The notes: a model not told the origin generated them from the letters alone. A stretch of 64,000 nt of DNA from Alteribacter populi (GCF_002352765.1 NZ_KZ293963.1:642368-706367), one strand, 5' to 3'; shown: positions 27,990 to 36,688, numbered from the stretch's first letter. Numbers and translations: made by a program.

Positions 27990-28345
27990 TGGAAAAAGTT
28001 GTTTGTTATAAAGACGAACTTCAGCCTGGTGAAATGATGGAAAGTATATTTGGACGTCATTCGATCGTCGTTTGTCGCGCGAGTGATGGGCACTACTACG
28101 CGTTTACAAATCGATGTATCCATCAAGGTGCTCCGTTATCTAAAGGAAAACTATGTGGGGCACCGAAACCCACAGACGTTATTGGCGAGTATAACTTTAT
28201 TAATGATGGTGACATTTTACGTTGTCCCTGGCATGGCCGTGAGTTTGATATTAAAAATAAAGGCTGTATGCTTGCCAATGAAAAGTTCAAATTAAAAAAC
28301 TTTAACGTTACCTTAAGAGACGATAAAGTCGTTGTATTTAAGTAG
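27989..28345 (+). CDS. Rieske [2Fe-2S] ferredoxin-type protein
   Basis: 118 residues. Rieske cluster ligands are in CIHQGAPL (CxH) and CPWHGREFD (CxxH), with a small insert of about 30 residues between them. It is a single-domain electron carrier like the ferredoxin components of ring-hydroxylating systems. GTG start overlaps the preceding stop by one base (TAGTG). No oxygenase subunit is encoded nearby, so its electron acceptor may be the amidohydrolase pathway or an enzyme elsewhere. Confidence 0.88.
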   Translation: MEKVVCYKDELQPGEMMESIFGRHSIVVCRASDGHYYAFTNRCIHQGAPLSKGKLCGAPKPTDVIGEYNFINDGDILRCPWHGREFDIKNKGCMLANEKFKLKNFNVTLRDDKVVVFK

Positions 28346-28369
28346 ACAAGGATTGAAGGTGAGTAGGAT

Positions 28370-29833
28370 ATGAAGAAGATGTTTATAAATGGATGTTGGG
28401 TAGAGTCTCAGTCAGGGGACACCCGAAAAATTATCAATCCTTTTAACCAGGAAGTGGTTGAGATTGTAACAGAAGGCGATGTAGAAGATGCAAAAAAAGC
28501 AATTGCGGCAGCTCGCGAGGCATTTGATCACGGTCAATGGGCTTCGATACCTGCAACGGAGCGGGGACGATTACTTTTTAATGTGGCTGAGTTAATTGAA
28601 CGAGATAAAGAAGAATTAGCGAAATTAGAAACGTTAGATACAGGTAAAACGCTCACTGAAAGTGAAGCAGATATGGACGATATCGCAGGAGTCTTTCGGT
28701 ATTACGCAGGACTTGCGGATAAATTCGGTGGGGAAATCATTGAGTCACCGATTCCTAATTCCACAAGTAAAGTGGTTCGAGAGCCTGTCGGTGTATGTGG
28801 TCAAATTACCCCGTGGAATTATCCATTATTACAAGCAGCATGGAAACTTGCTCCCGCACTGGCAGCTGGAAATACAATCGTGATCAAGCCAAGTGAGATC
28901 ACCCCACTAACAACCATGAAAATTTTTGAGTTGATGGAGGAAGTCGGATTTCCAAACGGAGTGATAAATCTTGTTTTAGGTGCAGGTTCTACGGTAGGAA
29001 ATGAATTGGCAGTAAACAATTTCGTCGACTTGATTTCTTTTACAGGTGGATTAATGACTGGAAGGAAAGTCATGCAAGCAGCAAGTAATAATATGAAAAA
29101 GATTGCGCTTGAGTTAGGTGGTAAAAACCCAAATCTTGTGTTTGCGGACTGTGACTTTGAAGCAGCTGTTGACCAGGCTCTTAATGCTATTTACTTTCAT
29201 GCTGGTCAGGTATGTTCTGCTGGTGCAAGGTTGATTGTAGAAGACTCGATTCATGACCAATTTGTTGATGCTTTAGTCCAACGTGTGAAAAAAATTAAGC
29301 TTGGAAATGGAATGAATCCAGAGACACAATCCGGTCCATTGATCTCTGCTGAACACCTTGAGAAGGTTGAAAATTATGTGGAAGTTGGTAAAAGAGAAGA
29401 AGCCAATCTCCTTATCGGCGGTAACCGTCCTAATGATCCTAAGCTAAGAGAGGGGTTCTTTTACTTACCAACAATTTTCACAGAGTGTAAATCTGAAATG
29501 TCAGTGGTACAAGAAGAAGTGTTTGGTCCGGTGTTGACTGTTGAACGATTTAGAGGTGAACAAGAAGCGACAAAGCTTGCAAATGATTCCATTTACGGTT
29601 TGGCAGGTGCCGTTTGGACAACAGATGTTATTAAAGCAGATCGAGTAGCTTCACAACTTCGTATGGGTACCGTATGGATTAATGATTTCCATCCATACAT
29701 CCCACAAGCGCCTTGGGGGGGCTACAAACAATCGGGGATTGGTAGAGAATTAGGGACAACAGGACTAGAAGAATATACAGAACAAAAGCATATTTATCAA
29801 AATACAGATCCTAAACCATTGAACTGGTTTTAA
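28370..29833 (+). CDS. Betaine-aldehyde-dehydrogenase-like ALDH (GbsA type)
   Basis: 487 residues with strong similarity across its length to B. subtilis GbsA. Shared segments include INPFNQE, CGQITPWNYPLLQAAWK, FTGG, LELGGKNPN, the catalytic cysteine in HAGQVCSAG, and the end WGGYKQSGIGRELG. GbsA oxidises betaine aldehyde to glycine betaine with NAD. The usual partner gbsB (choline dehydrogenase) is absent here. Instead the gene is third in an operon with an amidohydrolase and a Rieske protein, so its physiological aldehyde may be different. Confidence 0.9.
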   Translation: MKKMFINGCWVESQSGDTRKIINPFNQEVVEIVTEGDVEDAKKAIAAAREAFDHGQWASIPATERGRLLFNVAELIERDKEELAKLETLDTGKTLTESEADMDDIAGVFRYYAGLADKFGGEIIESPIPNSTSKVVREPVGVCGQITPWNYPLLQAAWKLAPALAAGNTIVIKPSEITPLTTMKIFELMEEVGFPNGVINLVLGAGSTVGNELAVNNFVDLISFTGGLMTGRKVMQAASNNMKKIALELGGKNPNLVFADCDFEAAVDQALNAIYFHAGQVCSAGARLIVEDSIHDQFVDALVQRVKKIKLGNGMNPETQSGPLISAEHLEKVENYVEVGKREEANLLIGGNRPNDPKLREGFFYLPTIFTECKSEMSVVQEEVFGPVLTVERFRGEQEATKLANDSIYGLAGAVWTTDVIKADRVASQLRMGTVWINDFHPYIPQAPWGGYKQSGIGRELGTTGLEEYTEQKHIYQNTDPKPLNWF

Positions 29834-29873
29834 ATTTATTGGTGTAAGCTAGACTTGAATATCAAGAAGAATT

Positions 29874-29906
29874 ATAAAAACGCTAAGATTATTAAATCTT
29901 AGCGTT
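29874..29906 (-). terminator. Intrinsic terminator for yfhD-like gene (minus strand)
   Basis: Eleven-bp stem AACGCTAAGAT/ATCTTAGCGTT with a T run on the minus strand. It also separates the convergent ALDH gene. Confidence 0.8.
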
Positions 29907-29925
29907 CGCTTGTGGAAGAGAAGGG

Positions 29926-30120
29926 TTACGATTTTTCTCCTTTACGATTGACTTCCGTTGGTACATATCCAGGGCGGGCCTTTAGCTCATACAAGTCATC
30001 AACTTCTTCCGCTAATTCCACATCTTCTTGTCTTTGGTTGCCTGCAATATCCTTTTTAGGTGTTTGAGGCAAACTCTGTTTATTTTTATCGCGTGTTTTT
30101 TGTTTTCGTGCTCGTCCCAT
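29926..30120 (-). CDS. YfhD family small basic protein
   Basis: 64 residues starting MGRARKQKTRDKNKQSLPQTP, the hallmark of the YfhD family of small Bacillaceae proteins, followed by an acidic middle and a short tail. Start 30120 follows GCAGGAG at suitable spacing; the longer frame to 30243 is not supported. Function unknown; a spore association is often suspected for this kind of protein. Confidence 0.8.
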   Translation of the reverse strand: MGRARKQKTRDKNKQSLPQTPKKDIAGNQRQEDVELAEEVDDLYELKARPGYVPTEVNRKGEKS

Positions 30121-30145
30121 TTGATCATCTCCTGCTGTCAGTGTG

Positions 30146-30277
30146 CTATTTATTCGTGTTATGCTTCTTACTTGGCAAACTATGACTATGGTGTCTCTTG
30201 CCTTGATGTTTATTGTTTCGTTCCGCTTTTTCCTTTTTGTCATTAAATTTTTCTACAAATTCATGAGTGTTATCCAT
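30146..30277 (-). CDS. DUF4023-type small protein, 43 residues
   Basis: A short gene starting MDNTHEFVEKFNDKKEKAE, with a basic, His/Lys-rich second half (GKRHHSHSLPSKKH). The DNTHEFVEK start fits the DUF4023 family of tiny Bacillaceae proteins. GGAGGGGAAG lies 5 nt before the ATG. It lies just upstream of the YfhD-like gene on the same strand, and the two are probably co-transcribed. Function unknown. Confidence 0.75.
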   Translation of the reverse strand: MDNTHEFVEKFNDKKEKAERNNKHQGKRHHSHSLPSKKHNTNK

Positions 30278-30399
30278 ATTCTTCCCCTCCTACTTGATAC
30301 CGTTGGTGTTACTTTGACCATTTGAAATCGAAATCATGCACCAAATTGCTGCTGGTTTTCTTTACTAACACTCCAAATTTGTTCGGTATAGGGGTGATT

Positions 30400-31317
30400 T
30401 TATGAAGGGACTTCAAAGCAGGAAAAGTCTTCTGCAATAAAGCTGTTTTGGAAAATTTCTTTTGCCTCATAAAGTAATTCATCCGCCTCTTGATACCGTG
30501 TACTGATATGGGTGAGGATAAGCTGCTGAACACCTCCACGATCAGCGACTTCAGCTGCTTGTACTGTTGTGGAATGAAAGTACTCTTTGGCTAGCAATTC
30601 GTCCTTTCGAGCAAGTGTTGCTTCATGAATCAATGTATTAGCTCCTTTAGCTAACAATATTGCTTTTTCGGTATACCGTGTATCTCCTATTATCGTCACA
30701 ATCTTTCCTTTTTTCGGTGTTCCGAGAAAATCACTTCCCTCGAAGGTACGACCATCGGACAATTCAACCTTAAGCCCTTTTTTAAGCTGCTGTAACATGG
30801 GTCCAATGGGTATACCTGCCTCTTTTACTTTATCTATAAGTAACGGACCCGGTAAATCTTTTTGCTGAACCCTAAATCCAAAGGAAGGGACTCCGTGAAT
30901 AAGTTCGGATGTCTTTACGATAAATTGTTCATCCTCAAACACGATGCTGTCCCGATCGATTTCGTTTATTTCCAAAGGATAGGATAGATAAGTTTCACTC
31001 AAGTTCAAAGATATTTCAATATACTTCTTTAATCCTTTTGGTCCATAAATTGTAAGTGGGGTTACTGCTCCTTGAAATGAGCGGCTGGATAATAACCCTG
31101 GCAATCCATAAATATGATCGCCGTGCGTATGAGTGATAAAGATCTTTTCAATTTTTCTTAGTTTAACCGGTGTATGTAAAACTTGGTGCTGTGTGGCTTC
31201 TCCACAATCAAACAGCCAAATAGCATCTTTTTTATTCATTAAATGTAGGGCTAATGAAGAGACATTACGGTGCTTGGCAGGAACCCCCGAACCGGTGCCG
31301 AGAAATGTTATTTTCAT
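30400..31317 (-). CDS. rnz: Ribonuclease Z
   Basis: 305 residues. It cleaves the 3' trailer from tRNA precursors that lack an encoded CCA. Metallo-beta-lactamase motifs are all present: HTHGDHIYGLPG, the histidine in LIHGVPS, the aspartate in IIGDTRYT, and the final LTHIS. The ELIHGVPSFGF to PIGPM exosite region is also present. ATG preceded by CGGAGGAAC. Monocistronic and convergent to nothing close. Confidence 0.94.
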   Translation of the reverse strand: MKITFLGTGSGVPAKHRNVSSLALHLMNKKDAIWLFDCGEATQHQVLHTPVKLRKIEKIFITHTHGDHIYGLPGLLSSRSFQGAVTPLTIYGPKGLKKYIEISLNLSETYLSYPLEINEIDRDSIVFEDEQFIVKTSELIHGVPSFGFRVQQKDLPGPLLIDKVKEAGIPIGPMLQQLKKGLKVELSDGRTFEGSDFLGTPKKGKIVTIIGDTRYTEKAILLAKGANTLIHEATLARKDELLAKEYFHSTTVQAAEVADRGGVQQLILTHISTRYQEADELLYEAKEIFQNSFIAEDFSCFEVPS

Positions 31318-31628
31318 AATGTTCCTCCGATCTGAGAGTTTTTATTTTATAATAAGCGAATCATTTCCATATTTCATTTGTTTTAAAAAAGCACACAACT
31401 TCAAAATAATATTTTCTCCCATTTTGTGATTATTACTTATTGTAAAAAAAACGCTGAGTCTCCTCAAGGAAAAGCACCATGCGGGTTTTCGGCTTTTACA
31501 AGGTGATTAACTATAAAGTGGTAACATTAGAGAAACCCTCACTAAGAAGAAGTGTTAGGGCAATTTGTGGTACTATAGTGACAAATCCATACGATTTATA
31601 AGAAAATGTAGCCAGTCAGGAGGGGGAG
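31318..31628. other. Divergent intergenic region with a possible decayed repeat C
   Basis: The piece GAGTCTCCTCAAGGAAAAGCACCATGCGGG (shared core GGAAAAGCA) near 31455-31487 resembles the start of repeat C. The segment ends in the strong AGGAGGGGG ribosome binding site (31618-31626) of the next gene. Confidence 0.35.
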
Positions 31629-32471
31629 ATTATTTCTGATTCCAAAGATTACGATCGAGAGGAACAAGAGGAAGAAAAGCTATTCTTTGACGGAGAGCGT
31701 TATTATACGAAGGAAGAATTTTTCAACCCTGATGAAGAGATAGAGACACAGTCCAATGGTAAAGGTAGAGGTTTTAAAATTGTGATTGCGTTGATTCTTA
31801 CTTTTGCTCTATTAGGAAATGTTTTTGCCTTTTTACCGAGATTAGTGAATCTCCCTGCAATTGAGTTTTTATCCACTTCTCGAGAATTATCAGAAAATGA
31901 AGATGTTCAGCTTTATAAAGAATCGGTGGTAGTGGTTAGAGGCGATACTAGCAAGGGAACAGGTTTTTTAATTTCTGATAACGGATATATTATGACGAAT
32001 CACCATGTGATTGACGATGAATCTTTTCTTACAGTGACGTTTGAAGAAGGGGAAAGATATCAGGCAGATGTAATTGAAAGTGACGAAGAGTTAGATATCG
32101 CGATCTTACAGATTGAGTTAGAGGAAACGGATCACCATGTACTCGAATTTGCGGACTCCTGGGAGCCAGATCTCCCTGTCTATGTGATCGGAAATCCGCT
32201 ATTTTTCAACTTTATTGCAAATGAAGGCCAATTGCTCGGTATGAGAGAGGATGGTATTCTCATGCTTGATGCCCCGATTTACCGAGGAAATAGCGGAAGC
32301 CCAGTCATTAATCACGATGGGAAAGTTGTCGGGGTGGTCTATGCCACCTCCAGAGTAGACTATGAAGGGACACAGCAAAAAGTAGGGCTGATCGTCTCTG
32401 TAGAAGCCTTTAGAGACCAAATTGAACTTGTAAAGAGCCTGTCCGATACAAAAAACCGAATAAAATCCTGA
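31629..32471 (+). CDS. Membrane-anchored S1C (HtrA-type) serine protease, AUU start
   Basis: 280 residues from an ATT. Triad: His in TNHHVID, Asp in LDIAIL, Ser in GNSGSPV. One membrane segment (about residues 50-70) follows a very acidic cytoplasmic region; there is no PDZ domain, so it is shorter than HtrA. The first standard start codon (GTG 31782) lies inside the membrane segment and has no ribosome binding site. Upstream the frame stays open to a TAA at 31599. AGGAGGGGG at 31618-31626 directly precedes ATT codons at 31629 and 31632. AUU initiation, as in infC, is therefore the best reading. Confidence 0.8.
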   Translation: MISDSKDYDREEQEEEKLFFDGERYYTKEEFFNPDEEIETQSNGKGRGFKIVIALILTFALLGNVFAFLPRLVNLPAIEFLSTSRELSENEDVQLYKESVVVVRGDTSKGTGFLISDNGYIMTNHHVIDDESFLTVTFEEGERYQADVIESDEELDIAILQIELEETDHHVLEFADSWEPDLPVYVIGNPLFFNFIANEGQLLGMREDGILMLDAPIYRGNSGSPVINHDGKVVGVVYATSRVDYEGTQQKVGLIVSVEAFRDQIELVKSLSDTKNRIKS

Positions 32472-32496
32472 AACCAACAATTTTCTTTTTCAAATG

Positions 32497-32516
32497 ATAA
32501 GATAAACGTATCTTAT
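32497..32516 (+). promoter_or_regulatory. Perfect dyad upstream of ferritin gene
   Basis: ATAAGATA and TATCTTAT separated by 4 nt, about 22 nt before the ferritin start. It could be an operator for an iron or stress regulator, but it does not match the usual Fur/PerR box well. Confidence 0.35.
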
Positions 32517-32538
32517 ATAAAGGTGAGGTGGGGGAAAC

Positions 32539-33042
32539 ATGATCAGTAAAAAGCTAATAAACGGACTAAATGATCAAATGAATTATGAATTTTATTCTGC
32601 ACATGTCTATTTAGCAACAGCTGCTTATTGCTCAGCGGAAAGTCTCGATGGTTTTGCTAACTTTTTTCTAATGCAGGCGGAGGAAGAACGCTTCCATGCG
32701 ATGAAAATTTATAACTTCATTAATGATTTGGGCGAACGGGCAAATGTGGACACCTTTCCAGCCCCAAACAACAAATTTTCATCAGTATTGGATACATTTG
32801 AAAAGGCTCTGATGCATGAAAAAGAGGTTACCCGACGCATTTATACTCTAGCGGATATTGCACTCGACGAACGGGAGCATGCCACGATGACGTTCTTGAA
32901 CTGGTTTATCGAGGAACAGGTGGAAGAAGAAGCCTCGTTTGACTCCTTAATTCAAAAATTAAAGCGTATTGACAGTGATAGTAACGCTTTTTATATGTTA
33001 GAAAGTGAACTCGGAAAACGTACGTTTGAGGCAGGAAAATAG
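32539..33042 (+). CDS. Ferritin (FtnA-type)
   Basis: 167 residues, a four-helix bundle with ferroxidase ligands in NYEFYSAH, AEEERFHAMK (ExxH), DEREHATM and EEQVEEE. It oxidises and stores iron inside a 24-subunit cytoplasmic shell and protects from peroxide-driven iron chemistry. ATG after AGGTGGGG. A dyad sits just upstream and a strong terminator follows. Confidence 0.92.
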   Translation: MISKKLINGLNDQMNYEFYSAHVYLATAAYCSAESLDGFANFFLMQAEEERFHAMKIYNFINDLGERANVDTFPAPNNKFSSVLDTFEKALMHEKEVTRRIYTLADIALDEREHATMTFLNWFIEEQVEEEASFDSLIQKLKRIDSDSNAFYMLESELGKRTFEAGK

Positions 33043-33092
33043 GATGTAAATATCACAAATGTGTTAAAAACGCGACTTTTTTATCTTTTTGT

Positions 33093-33129
33093 GGCCACTT
33101 AGTGTTTACTCACTAGGTGGCCTTTTTTT
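33093..33129 (+). terminator. Intrinsic terminator of ferritin gene
   Basis: Twelve-bp stem GGCCACTTAGTG/CACTAGGTGGCC followed by seven T. Confidence 0.92.
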
Positions 33130-33151
33130 AAGAGTTAATTTATAAGAGGAC

Positions 33152-33204
33152 AGCTACCTTCACGCCGCTCGTCTCAAAAGCATCCTTGAGACTTTAAAAC
33201 ATGT
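33152..33204 (-). repeat. Intergenic repeat B, copy 2 (inverted)
   Basis: Read on the minus strand it gives ACATGTTTTAAAGTCTCA, a short loop, TTTTGAGACGAGCG, then CGTGAAGGTAGCT, matching copy 1 at 25309-25365. Confidence 0.6.
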
Positions 33205-33580
33205 GAGCTAATTCTGCTTTTAATAAAAGACCGCTATGCGGTTTTTCTTAGAAAGGTAAGAATTTATATAATTTGTCCCTTTTTCAAGAGTTAAGTATAA
33301 AAATCTACGTTTCGGTGTCTAGCTCCAGGCACCGATTAGCGGGCGCCTTGCGCATTTCTTGTGCCATTCAAAAAAATTGCTCTTATTGTTGTTATATCTC
33401 CATTTAAGAACGGGTTAAACTCACGTCGCAGAGTAATAATAAAGGAAAGCCTATAACACTCGGTTGTAAAGGTAAAAGGTTGACTTTCTTTACCTTTTTC
33501 TTTAAAATTAGAAAATTGTAGGTGAATAATGATTAATTAGTATAGAGTAGAACTTTAACGTTTTGAAATGAGGGTTACAA
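33205..33580. other. Intergenic region before rlmN-like gene
   Basis: Contains a small hairpin ACCGC/GCGGT with T run at about 33230-33248. A fragment GGTGTCTAGCTCCAGGCACCGATTAGCG (core GTGTCTAGCTCCAG) near 33315-33350 resembles another dispersed Bacillus intergenic repeat. No gene was seen. Confidence 0.4.
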
Positions 33581-34648
33581 ATGACTAAAGAATCGATATA
33601 TGGACTAACGTTTGAACAATTAACAGCTTGGTTGATGGATCGCGGACATAAGAAATTCCGTGCCTCTCAAGTGTGGGATTGGTTGTATAAAAAACGAATC
33701 ACGTCTTTTTCTGACATGAAGAATGTGAATAAAGACTGCCTTGAATTATTAGAAGAAAACTTCGAGATCCAGACGTTAGAGTTGCATACAAAGCAGGAAT
33801 CACAAGATGGTACGATTAAGTTTTTGTTTAAGCTAAGGGACGGAAACCTCATTGAAACTGTACTGATGCGCTTTCATTACGGGTTATCTGTTTGTGTGAC
33901 AACGCAAGTCGGTTGCAACATCGGCTGCAGCTTTTGTGCTAGCGGATTATTAACGAAAAGTCGTGATTTAACGAGCGGTGAAATTGTTGAACAAATTATG
34001 AACGTTCAGCTGCATCTAGATAAAGAACAAAAAGAGGAAAGAGTAAGCCACATTGTAGTAATGGGAATTGGTGAGCCATTTGACAATTTTGATAACATGA
34101 TGGACTTCTTCCGAGTGGTGAATAGTGACAAAGGGCTTGCGATTGGTGCAAGACATATAACGGTTTCTACTAGCGGTCTTGTAAAGAAAATTTATGAATT
34201 TGCCGATACAGGATTGCAAGTAAACTTAGCTGTTTCCTTGCATGCGCCAAATAACGAGCTACGAACACAGATCATGAAAATTAACCGTGCGCAGCCGATC
34301 GAAAAATTAATGGAAGCTGTGGATTATTATTTGGAAAAAACAAACCGGAGAATTACGTTTGAATATATCCTTTTAAAAGATGTTAATGACGATCAAAAAA
34401 CGGCACTGGAGCTTGTAGAGCTTTTAAAAAATAAAAAGCGCCTCTCCTACGTCAATTTGATTCCATACAATCCAGTTGATGAACACAATCAATATCAACA
34501 AAGTAATAAAGAGTCCATCCTTGCGTTCTACGATACGCTGAAGAAAAACGGCATTCAGTGTGGCATTCGTCATGAACAAGGATCCGATATTGATGCTGCT
34601 TGCGGACAGTTAAGAAGTAAACAAATTAAGAAAAAAGCTAAAGCATAA
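33581..34648 (+). CDS. RlmN-type radical SAM RNA methyltransferase
   Basis: 355 residues. The radical SAM cluster motif is CNIGCSFCAS (CxxxCxxC). The methyl-carrying cysteine is in DIDAACGQLR, and MGIGEPFDNFDN and ITVSTSGLV are conserved. The family adds a 2-methyl group to A2503 of 23S rRNA and A37 of some tRNAs; the related Cfr methylates C8. The C-terminal part (YVNLIPYNPVDEHNQY) differs from standard Bacillus RlmN and is closer in form to Cfr. The gene is not beside prpC-prkC, where housekeeping rlmN usually lies, so it may be a paralogue. Confidence 0.88.
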   Translation: MTKESIYGLTFEQLTAWLMDRGHKKFRASQVWDWLYKKRITSFSDMKNVNKDCLELLEENFEIQTLELHTKQESQDGTIKFLFKLRDGNLIETVLMRFHYGLSVCVTTQVGCNIGCSFCASGLLTKSRDLTSGEIVEQIMNVQLHLDKEQKEERVSHIVVMGIGEPFDNFDNMMDFFRVVNSDKGLAIGARHITVSTSGLVKKIYEFADTGLQVNLAVSLHAPNNELRTQIMKINRAQPIEKLMEAVDYYLEKTNRRITFEYILLKDVNDDQKTALELVELLKNKKRLSYVNLIPYNPVDEHNQYQQSNKESILAFYDTLKKNGIQCGIRHEQGSDIDAACGQLRSKQIKKKAKA

Positions 34649-34724
34649 ATTCAAAGAGTGTATCCATTTATTGTAGAATGCTTATTACATTTTTTGACTG
34701 CTTTCAATTAAAAATCCCTTACAA

Positions 34725-34768
34725 AATTAGAGGAGGACTAATCAGTACGTTTTAGTCCTCCTCTAATT
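34725..34768. terminator. Bidirectional terminator
   Basis: Sixteen-bp stem AATTAGAGGAGGACTA/TAGTCCTCCTCTAATT between the convergent rlmN-like and yjcZ-like genes. Confidence 0.88.
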
Positions 34769-34773
34769 CATTT

Positions 34774-34911
34774 TTAGTGCTTTACACATGCACACCCTAC
34801 AATAACTAATAAGATGAACAAAACTAAAATTACCGCAATCGTTGTGTCGTCTCTACGAGGTACGTGCGCCACTGGTGCCACACGACGAGGTTGACAAAAT
34901 CCAAACATCAT
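34774..34911 (-). CDS. YjcZ-type small sporulation membrane protein
   Basis: 45 residues ending in one membrane segment VILVLFILLVIVGCACV, the hallmark of the YjcZ/YhcM-type small spore proteins of Bacillaceae, with an Arg/Pro-rich start. ATG 34911 (or the next codon, 34908) follows GGGGGTG; the longer frame to 35019 is not supported. A location in forespore or spore membranes is inferred from the family. Confidence 0.75.
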   Translation of the reverse strand: MMFGFCQPRRVAPVAHVPRRDDTTIAVILVLFILLVIVGCACVKH

Positions 34912-35070
34912 TTCACCCCCCCCGTATATTACATATTTGTAAGATAACTTCTTACAGTACACTTTATGTAATACTGTCTGCCAGTGGTTGGACATGTAAC
35001 GAATTTGGGACATAATCATTAGTACATTTAAAGGACTATGAGTTCATGTGTATTCTCCATAATATTTTAT

Positions 35071-35676
35071 TTACTCCAACTGTTCTATAAGAACTTTAAA
35101 TTGGTCTGGTGTATCAGCATCTAGGAAGGGTTTTTCCGTATTAAATTCAACGGTGATCCCTGTAATATCATTTCTTAGGATTCGACGTGCACCTTCGTCA
35201 CCGTGTAATTGAAAAAGAGCAGGGAATACAGTGGAATCAAATAAAACTGGTGGCCTTAACACTCCTTTATAACAGGAGGAAATATGACTAGGCTTTTCTG
35301 TTTTGTACAAGAAGACGATATGATTGATTATCTTTTTTGTCACAAAAGGTTGGTCAGCAAGCAAAACCATCACTGCTTTTGCTTGCATATCCTTTGCAGC
35401 TTTCAGGCCGCACTTTAATGATTCAGCCTGACCTCTCACTGATTCTTTGCAGCGTTGATGTTTCCATTTTTTTCGGTAAGGGTCCAAAAATAACTCGGAA
35501 GGTAGCCAATTAAGAGAGTCTTCTTCCCTAGTAACAACAATCGTTCTATCTAATACTGATAATATTGCTGTTTCCAAAGCGACACTTCCCAAAGGCTTGT
35601 TACCTAATGAAAGTGATAATTTATGACATCCCATCCTCTCGCTATGACCTGCTGCTAGGTAAATTCCTACAATCAT
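35071..35676 (-). CDS. MobA-like nucleotidyltransferase (PucB type)
   Basis: 201 residues. The N-terminal LAAGHSERMG is the nucleotide-binding loop and LLADQPFV the metal-binding block. Homologues transfer CMP or GMP onto molybdopterin to make the dinucleotide cofactor of xanthine dehydrogenase; B. subtilis PucB has this role and size. The gene overlaps the XdhC-like gene by 35 nt, so the two are coupled. Start 35676 was chosen because AGGAC precedes it and the conserved loop begins nine residues later. Confidence 0.85.
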   Translation of the reverse strand: MIVGIYLAAGHSERMGCHKLSLSLGNKPLGSVALETAILSVLDRTIVVTREEDSLNWLPSELFLDPYRKKWKHQRCKESVRGQAESLKCGLKAAKDMQAKAVMVLLADQPFVTKKIINHIVFLYKTEKPSHISSCYKGVLRPPVLFDSTVFPALFQLHGDEGARRILRNDITGITVEFNTEKPFLDADTPDQFKVLIEQLE

Positions 35677-36688
35677 GTGGAGTCCTCTCTCGATTTGTTT
35701 TAATGACCTCTGCAAGAATACTAATTGCAATTTCTTCAGGTCCGTCGGCATCAATAGGGAGTCCTACTGGAGAATGAATCTTATCAGGAATATTCTCACT
35801 TTCCAATAGTCGATATGTTCGTTTACGCGGGCCTAATACACCGAGATATTGTAGTTTGTTTTGAAGAAGAGTTTTGAGAATCTCTTGATCTTTTTGAAAG
35901 TTATGTGTCATAACTATAACGGAATCACTCGAAATAAACTGGTATTCATTTAAAAATGAACTTGGAAAGTCCAGTATTAATTCATTCGCATCCGGGAAGT
36001 GAGATTGATTACAGAATGCTGGCCGCCAATCAACAACAATGACATAAAACCCTGTTTTGGCTGCAAAACTGACAAGCGGTCTTACGTCGGGACCAGCTCC
36101 AAAAATAATGAGACGCGGCTTAGGCTCAATCGTCTGAATAAAGTATCGTTCCGACGAATCCTCTAAAACAATGGTGGTATTTTTACGCTCCAAAAACCTT
36201 CGATATAAATGATCGGGAAACTCTCCACTCCAGTTACCAAAAAATTGCTGATTTTCAGTGATGAAAATATAGTCAGTTACTGCATCAAGCTCTGATAATT
36301 TTTTAACGTGATGAATAGTAACTCCCTTGTTTAAATATTCCTGTACACGCTTTAAGTGTTTCTCAAGTTCAGTATCTATTGGCTCCAAAAGGACTGAAAT
36401 TGAACCATTACAACCACTTCCTTGCCCCCAAGATAAGTCGTCCTCTACTCTCGTATCGTAAACAACGGTTCGAGAAGTTCTATCTTTTATAACTTCTTCA
36501 AATCGCTCTGCCAAGTCGCTCTCTAAACAACCACCACTTAAAAGGCCTATTTGACTACCGTCTTCTTTATGGAGCATGACCGCTCCTTCCTTACGGTAAG
36601 ATGATCCTTCGACTTTAATAATCGTTGAAAGTACTTTTATATGTTTAGATTCCTGCAGTTCATTCAAAATGCGAAATAAATCTTCCAT
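35642..36688 (-). CDS. XdhC/CoxI family maturation factor (PucA type)
   Basis: 348 residues. The N-terminal XdhC domain has EGSSYRKEGAVML and SGGCLESDL; the C-terminal Rossmann domain has FGAGPDVRPLV and GVLGPRKRTYR. XdhC binds the molybdenum cofactor, supports its sulfuration and inserts it into xanthine dehydrogenase. It is the first gene of the minus-strand pair and is preceded by GGAGG. It faces the Mo/FAD/FeS structural genes across the YIEGIA pair. Confidence 0.9.
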   Translation of the reverse strand: MEDLFRILNELQESKHIKVLSTIIKVEGSSYRKEGAVMLHKEDGSQIGLLSGGCLESDLAERFEEVIKDRTSRTVVYDTRVEDDLSWGQGSGCNGSISVLLEPIDTELEKHLKRVQEYLNKGVTIHHVKKLSELDAVTDYIFITENQQFFGNWSGEFPDHLYRRFLERKNTTIVLEDSSERYFIQTIEPKPRLIIFGAGPDVRPLVSFAAKTGFYVIVVDWRPAFCNQSHFPDANELILDFPSSFLNEYQFISSDSVIVMTHNFQKDQEILKTLLQNKLQYLGVLGPRKRTYRLLESENIPDKIHSPVGLPIDADGPEEIAISILAEVIKTNRERTPHDCRNLPSSRS

